DNA of 64,000 nt from Gammaproteobacteria bacterium. Lineage in GTDB: Bacteria; Pseudomonadota; Gammaproteobacteria; Poriferisulfidales; GCA-002705445. Below, piece by piece: positions 50,707 to 62,533 of this stretch (positions are counted from its first letter, which is position 1; every line of letters starts with the position of its first letter). The notes beneath the pieces are model-generated. The model saw only the letters and a list, made by a program, of their open reading frames with translations. It was not told the DNA's origin and ran no database searches. The stretch lies in NCBI GenBank assembly GCA_018675635.1, contig JABGXU010000007.1, positions 503,366 through 567,365 of the forward strand, read 5' to 3'. The translations under genes were made by a program, and so were the position numbers.

Positions 50707-51150
50707 TTATATTTCATATGGATTTAATATATTAAATTTCTTTAATATATTTATTTCTGTTAATTCCATTTTTTCTTGATCATCTTTATTATCATGTGTG
50801 TAACCTAATATGTGAAGAATACTATGCACGCTTAAATGCGCCCACCTATCTAATTTATTTTTGTTATATAATAACGCATCATTATTTATTTTATTTGCAC
50901 ACATTGCTATATCACCAATAATTTTTTTATCATCTATTAATAAATCTTCAAATGGAAATGCTAATGTATCAGAAATTTTATCTTGATTTTTATATAACAT
51001 GTTATATTTTTTCATTTCTTCTTGAGTAACAATTTTTATTGTAATCTCAGCATTATCTTTGTATTCAAAAGCCTGAAACCATCTTTGAAAATCTTGCTGT
51101 TCAGGAACATATTCATCTGATATTTGGTTAATTAGGTGGCATACTATCAT
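50707..51150 (-). CDS. ybeY: endoribonuclease YbeY
   Basis: Zn-dependent rRNA-maturation and quality-control nuclease of 147 residues. The metal motif is HSILHILGYTHD, with three His in H-x3-H-x5-H spacing. TQEEMKKYNMLYKNQDKISDT precedes it and is typical. Its first base overlaps the phoH stop. Confidence 0.93.
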   Translation of the reverse strand: MIVCHLINQISDEYVPEQQDFQRWFQAFEYKDNAEITIKIVTQEEMKKYNMLYKNQDKISDTLAFPFEDLLIDDKKIIGDIAMCANKINNDALLYNKNKLDRWAHLSVHSILHILGYTHDNKDDQEKMELTEINILKKFNILNPYEI

Positions 51151-52103
51151 TATAATTTATTTTCATATGCTTTAATAATTTTTTTAACTAAGGGGTGTCT
51201 CATCACGTCTTTATCTGTAAATTTACAAATACTTACTCCCGTAATTTTAGATATTATTGGCAGTACATGCACTAATCCTGAAAAAGCATTTGGTAGATCT
51301 ATTTGAGTTATATCTCCAGTTATAACAGCTTTAGAGTTTTTTCCAAGTCTTGTTAAAAACATTTTCATCTGCTCTTTTGTCGTATTTTGCGCCTCATCAA
51401 GTATGATAAATGAGTTATTAAGTGTTCTTCCTCTCATATAAGCTAAAGGCGCAACCTCAATAACACTTTGATTAATAAATTTATTTAATAATTGTGGCCC
51501 CATAATAGTACTTAAAGCATCGTACATTGGTCTTAAATACGGGTCAATTTTCTGTGATAAGTCACCAGGCAAAAAACCTAAATTTTCACCTGCTTCTACA
51601 GCTGGTCTAACAAGTATAATTTTCTTAATAAAACCCATTTCATAAATATGTAGAGCTGCTCCAATTGCTAAAAAAGTTTTTCCTGAACCCGCAGCCCCAA
51701 TTGAAAATACTAAATCCTTTTTCAATATGGTATTAATAAATTTCTTTTGGTTAGGGCTGCATATTTTAATTTTATAATTTCTAAATGTAATAAAATCGTC
51801 CGTAACATAAGATTTTTCTTCCAGATCATGCGCTTTAGAAATTATTTCAGGCTGATGCAAAAAATTATGTAATAAATCTAACGAAATCTCACTATTTTCA
51901 GTTGTTAAATAAAGTTTTTTTAAAGCCTCGGAAGCAATAAATATATTTTTTTTATCACCTAAAAAATTAAATAAATTTCCTCTTTGATTTATCTCAACAT
52001 TAAATCTTAATTCAATTTCCTTAATATTGTTATTAAGCGGTCCACATAGACTAAGTAATCTATTGTTATCAATTGGTTCTAGTAATATTTCAATTTTTTC
52101 CAT
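51150..52103 (-). CDS. ybeZ: PhoH-family ATPase (YbeZ)
   Basis: A 317-residue P-loop ATPase that pairs with YbeY in ribosome maturation. Walker A is GAAGSGKTFLA (about 136-146), Walker B is SFIILDEAQNTT, and LVRPAVEAGENLGFLPGDL is the family signature. Its place between miaB and ybeY is conserved. Confidence 0.93.
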   Translation of the reverse strand: MEKIEILLEPIDNNRLLSLCGPLNNNIKEIELRFNVEINQRGNLFNFLGDKKNIFIASEALKKLYLTTENSEISLDLLHNFLHQPEIISKAHDLEEKSYVTDDFITFRNYKIKICSPNQKKFINTILKKDLVFSIGAAGSGKTFLAIGAALHIYEMGFIKKIILVRPAVEAGENLGFLPGDLSQKIDPYLRPMYDALSTIMGPQLLNKFINQSVIEVAPLAYMRGRTLNNSFIILDEAQNTTKEQMKMFLTRLGKNSKAVITGDITQIDLPNAFSGLVHVLPIISKITGVSICKFTDKDVMRHPLVKKIIKAYENKL

Positions 52104-52109
52104 ATATAT

Positions 52110-53441
52110 TTATATATTTAAAATCTCACCTTTTAAAGTTTTATTATCAAGTTCGGTTACCTTTATATTTAATATTTCACCAATAAGGGTCGAATTACCT
52201 GCTATATTAATAATTTTATTATTTTTAGTTCTTCCAACAACCATATCATTGTATTTTGACGATATACCCTCAACTAAAATTTCTATTTTTTCTCCAATTA
52301 TTGTTTTTGACCTATTTTTTGACAAAGAATTTATTGTTTCTTTTAAATAACACAAACGTTCCTTTTTAATTTCATCACTAATGTTATCTTCTATTGAGGC
52401 AGCAGGTGTGCCAGGTCGCTTACTATAAATAAAGCTATAAGATTGATCGAATTGTATTTCTTTTATTATATCTATAGTTTTTAAAAAATCGCCTTCTGTT
52501 TCTCCAGGAAAGCCTACAATAAAATCTGAAGAAAAAGTAATATCAGGTCTTATTATCTTCAGCCTTTTAATAATAGATTTATATTCCAACACTGTATAAC
52601 CTCTTTTCATCGCTGCTAAAATTTTGTCTGAACCACTTTGTATTGGGAGATGCAGATGACTTACTAGCTGCGGTAGTTTTTCATATGCTAAATATATCTG
52701 TTCATCAAAATTATTTGGGTGAGATGTTGTAAATCTAATTCGTTTAATATCTAAATTCTTAGCAATATAAAATAACAATAATCCAAAATTGATAATATTT
52801 CCATTTTTATCTTCATAGAAATATGCATTAACATTTTGACCTAACAGAATTATTTCTTTTGTTCCATTATTAACTAGATTATTAATTTCTTCTATAATAT
52901 CATTTAATGGCCTACTAACTTCTGTTCCTCTTGTATATGGAACAACGCAGTATGAACAATACTTGCTACAACCTTCCATTATAGTAACAAACTCAGAAAA
53001 CTTTGATTCAGTTACGGTGGGCAAATTATCAAATTTTTCTATCAGTGGAAATTCAACATCTACTACAGTTTTTTTTGAAACTAATGATTTTTTATATAGC
53101 TCAGGAAGCCTATGTATTGTTTGAGGACCAATAACCATATCAACGTATGGTGCTCTAGAAGAAATTTCTACGCTTTCTTGTGATGCAACGCAACCAGCTA
53201 CACCTATTACAATATTCGGATTTTTTTGTTTTAGCTTTCTCCATTTCCCCAACAAAGAAAAAACTTTCTCTTGTGCTTTTTCTCTTATAGAGCAAGTATT
53301 AACAATTAAAACATCAGCATCTTCTTTAATTTCAGTGTTTTCAAAATTCATTTCTTTGGAAAGTAAATTTTTCATTTTATCACTATCGTATTCATTCATT
53401 TGACAGCCTTGTGTTTCAATATAATATTTTTTTTTCATCAA
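52110..53441 (-). CDS. miaB: tRNA-2-methylthio-N6-dimethylallyladenosine synthase
   Basis: Radical-SAM methylthiotransferase acting at A37 of tRNAs. It has 443 residues. The N-terminal domain binds an auxiliary cluster (ETQGCQMNEYDS, NTCSIREKAQ, GVAGCVASQ), and the radical-SAM loop is CSKYCSYCVVPYTRG with the C-x3-C-x2-C triad. A TRAM domain is at the end (SKTIIGEKIEILVEG...). It overlaps the wecA-like gene by 4 bp upstream. Confidence 0.96.
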   Translation of the reverse strand: MMKKKYYIETQGCQMNEYDSDKMKNLLSKEMNFENTEIKEDADVLIVNTCSIREKAQEKVFSLLGKWRKLKQKNPNIVIGVAGCVASQESVEISSRAPYVDMVIGPQTIHRLPELYKKSLVSKKTVVDVEFPLIEKFDNLPTVTESKFSEFVTIMEGCSKYCSYCVVPYTRGTEVSRPLNDIIEEINNLVNNGTKEIILLGQNVNAYFYEDKNGNIINFGLLLFYIAKNLDIKRIRFTTSHPNNFDEQIYLAYEKLPQLVSHLHLPIQSGSDKILAAMKRGYTVLEYKSIIKRLKIIRPDITFSSDFIVGFPGETEGDFLKTIDIIKEIQFDQSYSFIYSKRPGTPAASIEDNISDEIKKERLCYLKETINSLSKNRSKTIIGEKIEILVEGISSKYNDMVVGRTKNNKIINIAGNSTLIGEILNIKVTELDNKTLKGEILNI

Positions 53442-54460
53442 ATTTTATTCCCATTTTCTAAGCCTGCACCAATATTGATTAAATATAAAATTAACGGAAG
53501 ATAAGCTATAAACGTTATTATAATATGATAATTTATAAAAATGTTAGATAATAAAGCTAATGGTAAAACCCATACAATATTAATAACGAATAAAGAGCAC
53601 AATGTAAATAATTGAGACTTGTTTTTTCTTGTTACTATATGAAACCCATGAGTAAGATGCGGCTTTAAAACATTTGTCTTTGTTACTATCCTAACGATAA
53701 GCGTGTAAGTAGAATCAGATATAAAAACTGATAGTAATATAAGCCAAGTATATATACTAATAACTGATTCATTTCCTGTATAAATTGTAAAAAAAGCAAA
53801 TATACAGCCTATAGCAACACTACCAGTATCTCCCATAAAAATTCTTGCAGGGTGCCAATTCATAATAATAAAACCAGTAACAGAAAAACCAAGGCCTAAA
53901 AGATACAAATATATTAAGCTTTCTGAATTATTTAAATAAATAATTAAAGAAGCGGCAAAGGAAACAAATATACATTCAATTGAAGCATAACCGTCAATAC
54001 CATCCATAAAATTATATAAGTTCATTAACCAAACTGACAATAATATTGATAAAATAATTACAATAATTGATGATTGGCTATATATATTATCCTCCAAGTT
54101 AAGTGTGTTAATTTGAAAGTAACCAACAAAAAATAATGCAACGAAAAATTGAGTTGCAAGCCTAGCAAAAATATTAATTTCTTTAAAATCATCTATTAAT
54201 CCAATTATTACTATAGGGATTAATGATATGAGTAGTATCGATAAAGGCTCTGAATATATATGTACAAAATTTGATAACATTAAAAAATATATAAAATATG
54301 AAATTAATATTGCCAAACCGCCAACTGTTGGTGTAGGTAATTTATGAGAACTTCTATTCGATGGCTTATCTAAAACTACATATTTTAGTGAAAATTTCTC
54401 TATTAAAAATGAGCCTATTAATGAAAATACAACTGTTAAAAAAAAAATAAATAAAAGCAT
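53438..54460 (-). CDS. wecA: undecaprenyl-phosphate GlcNAc-1-phosphate transferase-like
   Basis: A 340-residue membrane protein with about 10 helices of the GT4/MraY-WecA family. It has the cytoplasmic motif DKPSNRSSHKLPTPTVGGLA, LIDDFKEI, NLYNFMDGIDG, HPARIFMGDTGS and the substrate-specificity loop HLTHGFHIVTRK. It starts O-antigen or similar polyisoprenyl-linked glycans. MraY is excluded by the lack of its characteristic loop and by context outside the mur cluster. Sugar specificity is inferred. Confidence 0.8.
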   Translation of the reverse strand: MLLFIFFLTVVFSLIGSFLIEKFSLKYVVLDKPSNRSSHKLPTPTVGGLAILISYFIYFLMLSNFVHIYSEPLSILLISLIPIVIIGLIDDFKEINIFARLATQFFVALFFVGYFQINTLNLEDNIYSQSSIIVIILSILLSVWLMNLYNFMDGIDGYASIECIFVSFAASLIIYLNNSESLIYLYLLGLGFSVTGFIIMNWHPARIFMGDTGSVAIGCIFAFFTIYTGNESVISIYTWLILLSVFISDSTYTLIVRIVTKTNVLKPHLTHGFHIVTRKNKSQLFTLCSLFVINIVWVLPLALLSNIFINYHIIITFIAYLPLILYLINIGAGLENGNKI

Positions 54461-54486
54461 TTAAGTATATAAATTATCGCATTAAT

Positions 54487-54936
54487 TTAAAAAGGTATAT
54501 CGTCTTCAAATTCATCTGAACCAGATTTTTTTGAAGCATTATTGCTATTATCTTGATTCATGTCATTTGAGGCTCGATCAGTATTTCTAGAATTCGAGGA
54601 AGCACCAGAACCACTAATAAAGTTAAATGATTCTCCTATAATATCTGTTGAGTACCTTTCCACGCCATCTTTCTCATATTTATTAGTCTGCAATCTACCT
54701 TCAATATAAAGTTGTTGACCTTTTTTTAGATATTGATCAATAACTTCTGCGCTTCTTCCAAAAAACACAACTCTATGCCACTCCGTTTTCTCTTTTTTTT
54801 CACCAGATGCTTTATCTGTCCAGTTCATAGAGGTAGCAATACTAAGCCTGCATGTTGTTACACCAGATGGAGACGATCTTAATTCTGGATCTGCGCCTAG
54901 ATTTCCCAAGATTATTACTTTATTTACGCCTGCCAT
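54487..54936 (-). CDS. ssb: single-stranded DNA-binding protein
   Basis: A 149-residue OB-fold protein binding ssDNA during replication and repair. VNKVIILGNLGADPELRSSPS and WHRVVFFGRSAEVIDQYLKKGQQLYIEGRL are hallmark segments. The linker is Ser/Asn-rich and the tip EFEDDIPF is the protein-interaction tail. It is divergent from uvrA across a 116-bp spacer, as in E. coli. No LexA box is visible there. Confidence 0.96.
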   Translation of the reverse strand: MAGVNKVIILGNLGADPELRSSPSGVTTCRLSIATSMNWTDKASGEKKEKTEWHRVVFFGRSAEVIDQYLKKGQQLYIEGRLQTNKYEKDGVERYSTDIIGESFNFISGSGASSNSRNTDRASNDMNQDNSNNASKKSGSDEFEDDIPF

Positions 54937-55052
54937 ATTAAATAACTCCCATTATTTCTTGTACATTATTCATATATTTGCAATTAATACTATACCTTTT
55001 AATTTAGTAGATATATTCTATGCAGTTGATTCATTCATAATATCATATGTAA

Positions 55053-57863
55053 ATGCAGAATATAATAATTAAGGGCGCTAGAAGCCATAATTTAAAAAAT
55101 GTCGATGTAACGATACCAAGAGATAAACTCATTGTTATAACTGGGTTATCTGGATCTGGTAAATCAACTCTCGCTTTTGACACAATATTTGCCGAAGGAC
55201 AAAGAAGATATGTTGAATCACTATCAGCATATGCTAGACAGTTTTTAACAAGAATGGAAAGACCTGATGTCGATCATATAGAGGGTCTATCGCCTGCGAT
55301 AGCAATAGAGCAAAAAACAACATCTCATAATCCAAGATCAACTGTAGGAACAATAACAGAGGTGCATGACTATTTAAGATTATTGTATGCCAGAGCAGGA
55401 ACACCAATATGTCCTATTCATAAAAATAGTTTAGAAGGTAAATCAGCTTCGGAAATTGTAGAAGAACTATATAAACAATACGAGGAAGATGAATCAATAA
55501 TAATATTGACGCCGTTAGTAATAAATAGAAAAGGCGAGCATAAAAATATCATAGAAGATATAAAAATAAAAGGATTCGTGAGATTACGAATAAATAATGA
55601 AATTTATAACATCAATGAAATACCAAAAATAGATCCAAAGAAAAATAATACAATAGAATTGGTTGTAGATCGTTTAAAAATAAAGAAATCTTCAAAAATA
55701 AGACTTACCGAGTCAATTGAAACGGCTTTAAATTATAAAAATGATTTAGTAACAATATATTGCGCAGATAAAAATTCTAATAAAAATTATTCATCTAAAT
55801 TTGCATGCCCTAATTGCGGTTACAGTATAAATGAACTAGAACCAAGATTGTTTTCATTTAATAGTCCGGTTGGGGCATGCAAAGAATGTGATGGACTGGG
55901 CGTTAATCAATTTTTTGATGAAAATAAAATTATTAACAAAGAGTTAAGTTTATCAGATGGCGCTATAAAAGGATGGGATAAAAGAAATGAGTTTTATTAT
56001 CAGATAATAGCATCCCTATCTAAACATTTTAATTTTGACACAAATGCAGATTACTCATCACTAAGCAATAAAGTTAAGCAAATAGTTTTATATGGAACTG
56101 GTGATCAAAAAATTGAATTTACATATTATAATAGTTCAGGGAAAAAAATAAAAAAATTACAAGTTTTTGAGGGTGTTTTAAATAATTATGAAAGAAGGTA
56201 TAACAATACTGAGTCAAATTTTGTTAGAGAAGAATTAAATAAATATTTGTCTAAGCAGGTATGTGGAGAATGTAAAGGTAGTAGATTATGTGATCATGCA
56301 AGAAACGTATTAATAAATAATTTAAATATTACTGATATATCAATTATGCCAATTGAAGACTGTTTAATCTTTTTTAACAAGTTAAAGCTTTCAGGAAAGA
56401 GAAAAAAAATTGCAGATAGGCTTATTTCTGAAATTGTCTCTAGATTAGGATTTTTAAATAATGTTGGTTTAAATTACCTAAGTTTGGACAGGAGTGCTGA
56501 AACTTTATCTGGTGGGGAAAATCAGAGAATTAGATTAGCTAGTCAAATTGGTGCAGGACTTGTCGGTGTAACATATATATTAGATGAACCATCTATTGGG
56601 TTACACCAAAAAGATAATGATAAACTTATTGAAACGCTATATAACCTAAGGGATCTGGGTAATACAGTAATTGTTGTTGAACACGATGAATGTACTATAA
56701 GAGCTGCAGATCATGTTATTGATATAGGCCCAGGAGCAGGCATTCATGGTGGAATGGTAATTGCCGAAGGTACTCCTAAGGAAGTTGAAGCTACCAAGAA
56801 TTCAATAACTGGGGAATACCTTTCTGGTAAGAGGAAAATTAATATACCAAATAAAAGAGTGCCACCCACATCAAAAAAAATTGAAATATATAAAGCATCA
56901 TCAAATAATTTAAATAATATTAATGTATCAATACCAATTGGCTTAATAACTTGTGTAACAGGAGTTTCCGGATCTGGTAAATCATCTTTAATTAACGAGA
57001 CGCTATACAAATATCTAAGCAATAAAATTAATAAAAACAGCCATACTCATGGAGATGTAAAAAATATTATTGGCTGGGAAGAATTTGATAAAATTATAGA
57101 AATAAACCAAAGCCCAATTGGTAGAACACCAAGATCTAATCCAGCAACATATACGGGTTTATTTACGTTGATACGTGATTTATTTTCAGCAACACACGAA
57201 TCAAGATCAAGAGGCTATAATCCTGGTAGATTTAGCTTCAATGTTAAAGGTGGTCGATGTGAATCATGTCATGGTGATGGTGTAATAAAAGTAGAAATGC
57301 ATTTTTTACCAGATATATATGTTCAATGTGATATTTGTAAAGGCAAGAGGTATAATAATACAACTCTTGAAGTATTATATAAAAATAAAAATATTACAGA
57401 AGTATTAGGTATGACTGTTGAAGAGGCGTTTCTTTTTTTTAATAGTGTTCCAACTATAAAAAGAAAGCTACAAACACTTGTTGATGTAGGTCTTTCATAT
57501 ATAACAGTAGGACAAAATGCTACTACTTTATCTGGTGGCGAGGCTCAAAGAGTTAAATTAGCCAAAGAGTTATCCAAAAAAGATACTGGTAAAACCATTT
57601 ATATTTTTGATGAGCCAACAACAGGGTTGCATATACATGATATCGATCAACTATTAAGAATTATGTATAAACTTAGAGACAAAGGAAACACGATTGTTAT
57701 TATTGAACATAATCTTGATATTATAAAAACTGCAGACTGGATAATAGATATGGGCCCAGAAGGCGGAAACAAAGGTGGTCGTATAATTGCAAAAGGAACA
57801 CCTGAAATAGTTGCTAATAATAAAAAATCTTATACTGGGAAATACTTAAAAAAAATTCTATGA
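55053..57863 (+). CDS. uvrA: excinuclease ABC subunit A
   Basis: DNA-damage sensor ATPase of 936 residues. The first Walker A is [14 protein letters not shown] and the second is [14 protein letters not shown]. The two signature motifs are [12 protein letters not shown] and [12 protein letters not shown]. The Zn-binding Cys sets are CPNCGYSIN...CKECDGLG and CESCHGDG...CDICKGKRY. The C-terminus is a few residues shorter than in E. coli (940). It ends 6 bp inside the convergent rplQ. Confidence 0.96.
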   Translation: MQNIIIKGARSHNLKNVDVTIPRDKLIVITGLSGSGKSTLAFDTIFAEGQRRYVESLSAYARQFLTRMERPDVDHIEGLSPAIAIEQKTTSHNPRSTVGTITEVHDYLRLLYARAGTPICPIHKNSLEGKSASEIVEELYKQYEEDESIIILTPLVINRKGEHKNIIEDIKIKGFVRLRINNEIYNINEIPKIDPKKNNTIELVVDRLKIKKSSKIRLTESIETALNYKNDLVTIYCADKNSNKNYSSKFACPNCGYSINELEPRLFSFNSPVGACKECDGLGVNQFFDENKIINKELSLSDGAIKGWDKRNEFYYQIIASLSKHFNFDTNADYSSLSNKVKQIVLYGTGDQKIEFTYYNSSGKKIKKLQVFEGVLNNYERRYNNTESNFVREELNKYLSKQVCGECKGSRLCDHARNVLINNLNITDISIMPIEDCLIFFNKLKLSGKRKKIADRLISEIVSRLGFLNNVGLNYLSLDRSAETLSGGENQRIRLASQIGAGLVGVTYILDEPSIGLHQKDNDKLIETLYNLRDLGNTVIVVEHDECTIRAADHVIDIGPGAGIHGGMVIAEGTPKEVEATKNSITGEYLSGKRKINIPNKRVPPTSKKIEIYKASSNNLNNINVSIPIGLITCVTGVSGSGKSSLINETLYKYLSNKINKNSHTHGDVKNIIGWEEFDKIIEINQSPIGRTPRSNPATYTGLFTLIRDLFSATHESRSRGYNPGRFSFNVKGGRCESCHGDGVIKVEMHFLPDIYVQCDICKGKRYNNTTLEVLYKNKNITEVLGMTVEEAFLFFNSVPTIKRKLQTLVDVGLSYITVGQNATTLSGGEAQRVKLAKELSKKDTGKTIYIFDEPTTGLHIHDIDQLLRIMYKLRDKGNTIVIIEHNLDIIKTADWIIDMGPEGGNKGGRIIAKGTPEIVANNKKSYTGKYLKKIL

Positions 57864-58238
57864 TTCTTCAGTAACTAATTCTTTTTTATCAACAAGTTGA
57901 ACAATTGCCATAGGTGCTTTATCACCTGGCCTATAGCCACATTTTAGTACTCTTAAATAACCACCAGGTCTAGATTTAAATCTTGGACCAAGATCATTAA
58001 ATAATTTAGATACAGCATCTTTTGAACGTATTCTAGAAAAAACTATTCTTCTTTTGGCTACAGTATCAATTTTAGAAATTGTTATTAATCTTTCTACGTA
58101 ACCTCTTATTTCTTTTGCTTTTGGCAATGTTGTTTTTATTTCCTCGTGTTCTATCAAAGAAGATGACATATTTTTTAGCATAGCTAGTCTATGTGTTGGT
58201 GTTCTATTTAACTTTCTTCCGGAATATTTATGTCTCAC
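57858..58238 (-). CDS. rplQ: 50S ribosomal protein L17
   Basis: L17 of 126 residues: [20 protein letters not shown] and [20 protein letters not shown] are universal. It is the last gene of the alpha operon, 9 bp after rpoA. Its end overlaps the convergent uvrA by 6 bp, so transcription of the two must interfere at that point. No terminator hairpin was recognised. Confidence 0.97.
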   Translation of the reverse strand: MRHKYSGRKLNRTPTHRLAMLKNMSSSLIEHEEIKTTLPKAKEIRGYVERLITISKIDTVAKRRIVFSRIRSKDAVSKLFNDLGPRFKSRPGGYLRVLKCGYRPGDKAPMAIVQLVDKKELVTEES

Positions 58239-58247
58239 TTCAATCTC

Positions 58248-59249
58248 CTAAAATTTTTTAACTTGTTTATCTTGGTCCTGAAGATCACTTGGAGGCCAAT
58301 TATCAAGTTTCATTCCTAAGGATAACCCATAAGTACCTAATATATCTTTTATTTCTGTAAGTGATTTTTTTCCTAAATTAGGAGTTTTTAATAATTCATT
58401 TTCTGTCCTTTGTATCAAATCACCAATGTAATATACATTTTCAGCTTTTAAGCAGTTTGCAGATCTTACAGTTAATTCTAAATCATCAACAGGTCTTAGT
58501 AAATTAGGATCAATTTCAGCTTCTACAGTTTTCTGCTCTTTTTCTTCGATTGCTTTTAAATCTACGAAAACGGAAACTTGATCATGAAGAATTGTAGCAG
58601 CCTCTCTTATGCATGTTTCTGGATCAATAGTGCCATCTGTTTCTAACTCAATTATTAGTTTATCTAAATCTGTTCTTTGTTCAACCCTTGCTGAATCAAC
58701 TCTGTAAGATACTTTTTTTACCGGACTATAACTTGCATCTATTAGTAATGACCCAACTATTCTATTTGAATCTTCCTTTCTTTGGCTTGCAGCTGAATAC
58801 CCAATTCCTTCACTAACTTCTATTTGCATACTTAATGATCCGCTTTTTGTTGTTATATTAGCGATAACGTAATCTGGATTTACTACTTCTATATCGTTTT
58901 TCAACTCAATATCAGATGCTGTAACTTGCCCTATTTCGTTTTTAGATAACATTAATGTTGCAGATTTATTTCCGTTCATTTTAAATGATACGTCTTTTAA
59001 ATTTAACATAATATCAATTACATCTTCTTGAATACCTTCAATTGTACTGTATTCATGTAATACGCCATCTATAGAAACTTCTGTCACTGAAGATCCTACA
59101 ATTGAAGAAAGCATAATTCTTCTAAGTGCGCTCCCTAGTGTATGACCAAAACCTCTTTCTAATGGCTCTAAAGTAACTCTTGTATAATTTAAAGAAATGT
59201 TCTCAATATTAACTATTCTTGGCTTTAATAAATTATTAAAATTTGACAC
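58248..59249 (-). CDS. rpoA: RNA polymerase alpha subunit
   Basis: A 333-residue polymerase assembly and promoter-contact subunit. The N-terminal domain includes [23 protein letters not shown]. The C-terminal domain, which binds UP elements and activators, includes [18 protein letters not shown] and [16 protein letters not shown]. Normal length for the group. Lies between rpsD and rplQ. Confidence 0.98.
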   Translation of the reverse strand: MSNFNNLLKPRIVNIENISLNYTRVTLEPLERGFGHTLGSALRRIMLSSIVGSSVTEVSIDGVLHEYSTIEGIQEDVIDIMLNLKDVSFKMNGNKSATLMLSKNEIGQVTASDIELKNDIEVVNPDYVIANITTKSGSLSMQIEVSEGIGYSAASQRKEDSNRIVGSLLIDASYSPVKKVSYRVDSARVEQRTDLDKLIIELETDGTIDPETCIREAATILHDQVSVFVDLKAIEEKEQKTVEAEIDPNLLRPVDDLELTVRSANCLKAENVYYIGDLIQRTENELLKTPNLGKKSLTEIKDILGTYGLSLGMKLDNWPPSDLQDQDKQVKKF

Positions 59250-59264
59250 AATATAATACCTCTT

Positions 59265-59888
59265 TTATTTAGAATATAATTCAACTACTAACGATTCATT
59301 TATATCTGAAGGAAGATCCATTCTCTCAGGTATAGATTTAAAAACTCCTTCCATTTTTTCACTATCAACAGAAACCCATGATGATGTTAATCCAACCTGA
59401 TCATTTAATATCAAGGAATCCTTTATTCTTATTTGACTCTTAGATTTTTCTTTTATAGAAATAATATCTTCTGCAGACACTTGATAAGAAGCAATGTTTA
59501 CCACTAATCCATTAACTAAAATTGATTTGTGACTAACTAATTGTCTTGCTTCAGCTCTCGTGCATCCGAAACCCATACGGAATACAACGTTATCTAACCT
59601 GCACTCCAATAATTTTAATAAATTTTCCCCAGTCGACCCACTTTGTCTTGCGGCTTTTTTATAATAAAGTCTAAACTGTTTTTCTAAAACTCCATATATT
59701 CTTTTTAATTTTTGTTTTTCGCGTAACTGTAATCCGTAATCTGATAACCTTGATTTTCTATCTGAGTGTTGTCCTGGCTGTGTATCAATTTTACATTTAG
59801 AATCCAAGGGTCTGCTTTTACTTTTAAGTAAAAGATCAGTTCCTTCTCTTCTCATTAGCTTACATTTTGGTCCTATATATCTTGCCAC
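59265..59888 (-). CDS. rpsD: 30S ribosomal protein S4
   Basis: Primary 16S rRNA-binding protein of 207 residues, also a translational repressor of the alpha operon in E. coli. Markers are [40 protein letters not shown] and the S4 domain [22 protein letters not shown]. Four bases after rpsK. Confidence 0.97.
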   Translation of the reverse strand: MARYIGPKCKLMRREGTDLLLKSKSRPLDSKCKIDTQPGQHSDRKSRLSDYGLQLREKQKLKRIYGVLEKQFRLYYKKAARQSGSTGENLLKLLECRLDNVVFRMGFGCTRAEARQLVSHKSILVNGLVVNIASYQVSAEDIISIKEKSKSQIRIKDSLILNDQVGLTSSWVSVDSEKMEGVFKSIPERMDLPSDINESLVVELYSK

Positions 59889-59891
59889 TTC

Positions 59892-60287
59892 TTATACTCT
59901 CCTTTTTTTAGGTGGTCTACACCCGTTATGAGGAATCGGTGTAACATCATTAATATCTGTTATCTTGTACCCTATATTATTTAAAGCTCTTACTGCTGAT
60001 TCTCGTCCTGGACCTGGTCCTTTTACATTAACAATTAAGTTTTTTAAACCAAATTCTTTTCCTAGGTTTCCAGCTTTTTCAGCAGCAACCTGTGCTGCAA
60101 AAGGTGTGCTTTTTCTAGAACCTCTAAATCCTGCTCCGCCAGCTGTTGCCCAACACAATGTGTTGCCCTGTCTATCTGTTAGTGTAACTATTGTGTTATT
60201 AAAAGTTGAATTAATTACAGCTATACCATCAGTAACAACTTTTTTAACTTTTTTCTTTGTCTTTGTATTTGTATTTGTTTTTGCCAT
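59892..60287 (-). CDS. rpsK: 30S ribosomal protein S11
   Basis: S11 of 131 residues. After a Lys/Thr-rich start ([15 protein letters not shown]), [31 protein letters not shown] and the end [13 protein letters not shown] are conserved. Lies between rpsM and rpsD. Confidence 0.97.
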   Translation of the reverse strand: MAKTNTNTKTKKKVKKVVTDGIAVINSTFNNTIVTLTDRQGNTLCWATAGGAGFRGSRKSTPFAAQVAAEKAGNLGKEFGLKNLIVNVKGPGPGRESAVRALNNIGYKITDINDVTPIPHNGCRPPKKRRV

Positions 60288-60300
60288 TAATAATTCCTAA

Positions 60301-60657
60301 TTATTTTCTTATTGCTTTTCTAGGACCTTTTCTTGTTCTAGAGTTATTTTTAGTTTTTTGACCCCTTAAAGGCAATCCTTTTCTATGTCTTATTCCTCTA
60401 TAAGTCCCTAAATCCATTAATCTTTTAATATTAAGAGTTACTTCTCTCCTTAAGTCACCTTCAATATTATATTTAACTACCTCAGTTCTTATTGTTTCAA
60501 TTTCTTCTTCAGTTAATTCTTTAATCTTAACAGAAGGTTTTATATTTGAATCTACACAAATTTTCTTAGCTCTTGTTGGACCAATACCATAAATTGCCTG
60601 TAGGGCAATCACCGTGTGCTTATTATCTGGTACATTTATTCCTGCTATTCTAGCCAT
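60301..60657 (-). CDS. rpsM: 30S ribosomal protein S13
   Basis: S13 of 118 residues: [32 protein letters not shown] and [18 protein letters not shown](K) are universal. First gene of the alpha-type operon after rpmJ. Confidence 0.97.
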   Translation of the reverse strand: MARIAGINVPDNKHTVIALQAIYGIGPTRAKKICVDSNIKPSVKIKELTEEEIETIRTEVVKYNIEGDLRREVTLNIKRLMDLGTYRGIRHRKGLPLRGQKTKNNSRTRKGPRKAIRK

Positions 60658-60715
60658 TATATTTCCTAAAAAATGTTAAGTATTCTAACAATACTGTTAA
60701 TATGTTCAACCATTA

Positions 60716-60829
60716 TTATCCTTGCCTCTGCTTGTGTCTTGGATTTACACAAATTACACGAATAACACCATTTCTTCGTATTATCTTGCAATTTCTACAT
60801 ATCTTTTTAACTGACGCTCTTACTTTCAT
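60716..60829 (-). CDS. rpmJ: 50S ribosomal protein L36
   Basis: A 37-residue frame reading [20 protein letters not shown] and ending in [10 protein letters not shown]. It has C-x2-C then C-x4-H ligands of the zinc-binding L36 type. The secY stop overlaps its ATG (ATGA). Too short for ordinary gene cut-offs but certain from sequence and place between secY and rpsM. Confidence 0.96.
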   Translation of the reverse strand: MKVRASVKKICRNCKIIRRNGVIRVICVNPRHKQRQG

Positions 60830-62100
60830 CTTTTATAACCCTGTAAATTTGATTTCTTCATTAAACTTCCATATTGATAATTCATCATATGGGACTGCAA
60901 TTGTCCTATAAAATCCATTACTACAACAACAATAATTAATAGCGATGTTCCTCCAAAATAAAAAGGTACATTTAATCCAATTATTAAAAATTCTGGCACT
61001 AAACATACTAAAGTAATATATAAAGCTCCAACAGCAGTCAACCTTGTTAAAACACTATCAATATATATAGAAGTTTGCTCACCTGGCCTAACGCCTGGAA
61101 TTGAAGCACCAGATTTCTTCAAATTTTCAGATGTTTCTCTGGAATCATAAACTAATGCAGTGTAAAAAAAACAAAAGAATATTATAGCTGCTGCATAAAA
61201 AGTTACATAAAGTGGTTGCCCTGGTGCTAATGTTGATGATAAATCTTTTAGCCAACTCATGCCTTCAGCTGATCCTGCCCATTGGCCTAAAGTTGATGGG
61301 AAAAGAATTATACTTGAAGCAAAAATTGGTGGTATTACTCCTGCCATATTAAGCTTTAATGGCAAATAACTTGATTGGGCTTGAACTAATTTTCTACCCT
61401 GCTGTCTTCTTGCATAATTTACCGTAATTTTTCTTTGGCCTCTCTCAATAAATACTACAAAACCTGTAACAGCTATAGCTAAAATCAAAATCATTACTAC
61501 TAAAGCAGAATTTAATTCGCCTGTGCTTGCAAGCTCTAAAGTTCCACCAACTGCTGTTGGCAAACCAGATACTATACTTATAAATATTATTATAGATATG
61601 CCGTTTCCAATACCCTTCTCAGAAATTTGTTCTCCAAGCCACATTAAAAACATTGTTCCAGTGACTAATGTAATAATTGTAGAAAATATAAATCCACTTC
61701 CGGTATAAAGAGAAATACCCTGAGACTGGAGTGCTACTGCAACTCCTCCCGCTTGTAATGTAGCTAGTGCCAATGTTCCAAATCTTGTGTATTGAGTAAT
61801 TTTTTTTCTTCCTGTTTCTCCTTCTTTTTTTATTTCTTTTAAAGCTGGCATTGTAGATGACATTAATTGCATGATTATAGAAGCTGATATATATGGCATT
61901 ATTCCAAGAGCTAGTATACTAAATCTTTCAAGAGCTCCACCTGAAAACATATTAAACATATCAATTATCGTTCCACTTTGTTGCTCAAAAAAACTTGCTA
62001 ACGCTGCAGGATTAATGCCAGGCACAGGGATATATGTGCCAATTCTATAAACTAAAATTGCACCAAAAACAAAAAATAATCTTTTTCTTAATTCTTCCAT
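60826..62100 (-). CDS. secY: preprotein translocase subunit SecY
   Basis: Core of the Sec channel, with 10 membrane helices and 424 residues from the ATG at 62100. The start is placed here ([20 protein letters not shown]) because the longer reading overlaps rplO. Markers are [30 protein letters not shown], the [13 protein letters not shown] loop and [11 protein letters not shown]. Four bases after rplO. Confidence 0.96.
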   Translation of the reverse strand: MEELRKRLFFVFGAILVYRIGTYIPVPGINPAALASFFEQQSGTIIDMFNMFSGGALERFSILALGIMPYISASIIMQLMSSTMPALKEIKKEGETGRKKITQYTRFGTLALATLQAGGVAVALQSQGISLYTGSGFIFSTIITLVTGTMFLMWLGEQISEKGIGNGISIIIFISIVSGLPTAVGGTLELASTGELNSALVVMILILAIAVTGFVVFIERGQRKITVNYARRQQGRKLVQAQSSYLPLKLNMAGVIPPIFASSIILFPSTLGQWAGSAEGMSWLKDLSSTLAPGQPLYVTFYAAAIIFFCFFYTALVYDSRETSENLKKSGASIPGVRPGEQTSIYIDSVLTRLTAVGALYITLVCLVPEFLIIGLNVPFYFGGTSLLIIVVVVMDFIGQLQSHMMNYQYGSLMKKSNLQGYKR

Positions 62101-62104
62101 ATAT

Positions 62105-62533
62105 TTATTCTGAAATTTTTCCACCAAGATCTTCAATAACTTTTTTCACACCTTTTGTTACCAAAATCCCTTGTAAGTTTATTTTAGTTTTAATTTCTCC
62201 AGATAAAAAAACTTTAACTTCTTTAGCTCTGTGAGAAATAATTTTCTTTTCTTTAAGTAAATCAATTGTTATATTTTCATTTCCTTTAAATGCCAGCTCT
62301 CCTAATCTAATTCTTGCTGTATCATTTTTCCTTGATGTAAAACCAACTTTAGGCAGTCTTCTTTGAAGAGGCATTTGCCCACCTTCAAATCCTACTTTAT
62401 GATATCCACCGGCTCTAGCTTTTTGGCCTTTATGCCCTCTTCCAGAAGTTTTTCCAGTTCCAGAGCCTATACCCCTACCTACTCTCTTTGAATTTTTATT
62501 TTTTACTGCAGGCGCTATTGTATTAAGTTCCAT
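62105..62533 (-). CDS. rplO: 50S ribosomal protein L15
   Basis: L15 of 142 residues: [40 protein letters not shown]. Upstream of secY, overlapping rpmD by 11 bp. Confidence 0.97.
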   Translation of the reverse strand: MELNTIAPAVKNKNSKRVGRGIGSGTGKTSGRGHKGQKARAGGYHKVGFEGGQMPLQRRLPKVGFTSRKNDTARIRLGELAFKGNENITIDLLKEKKIISHRAKEVKVFLSGEIKTKINLQGILVTKGVKKVIEDLGGKISE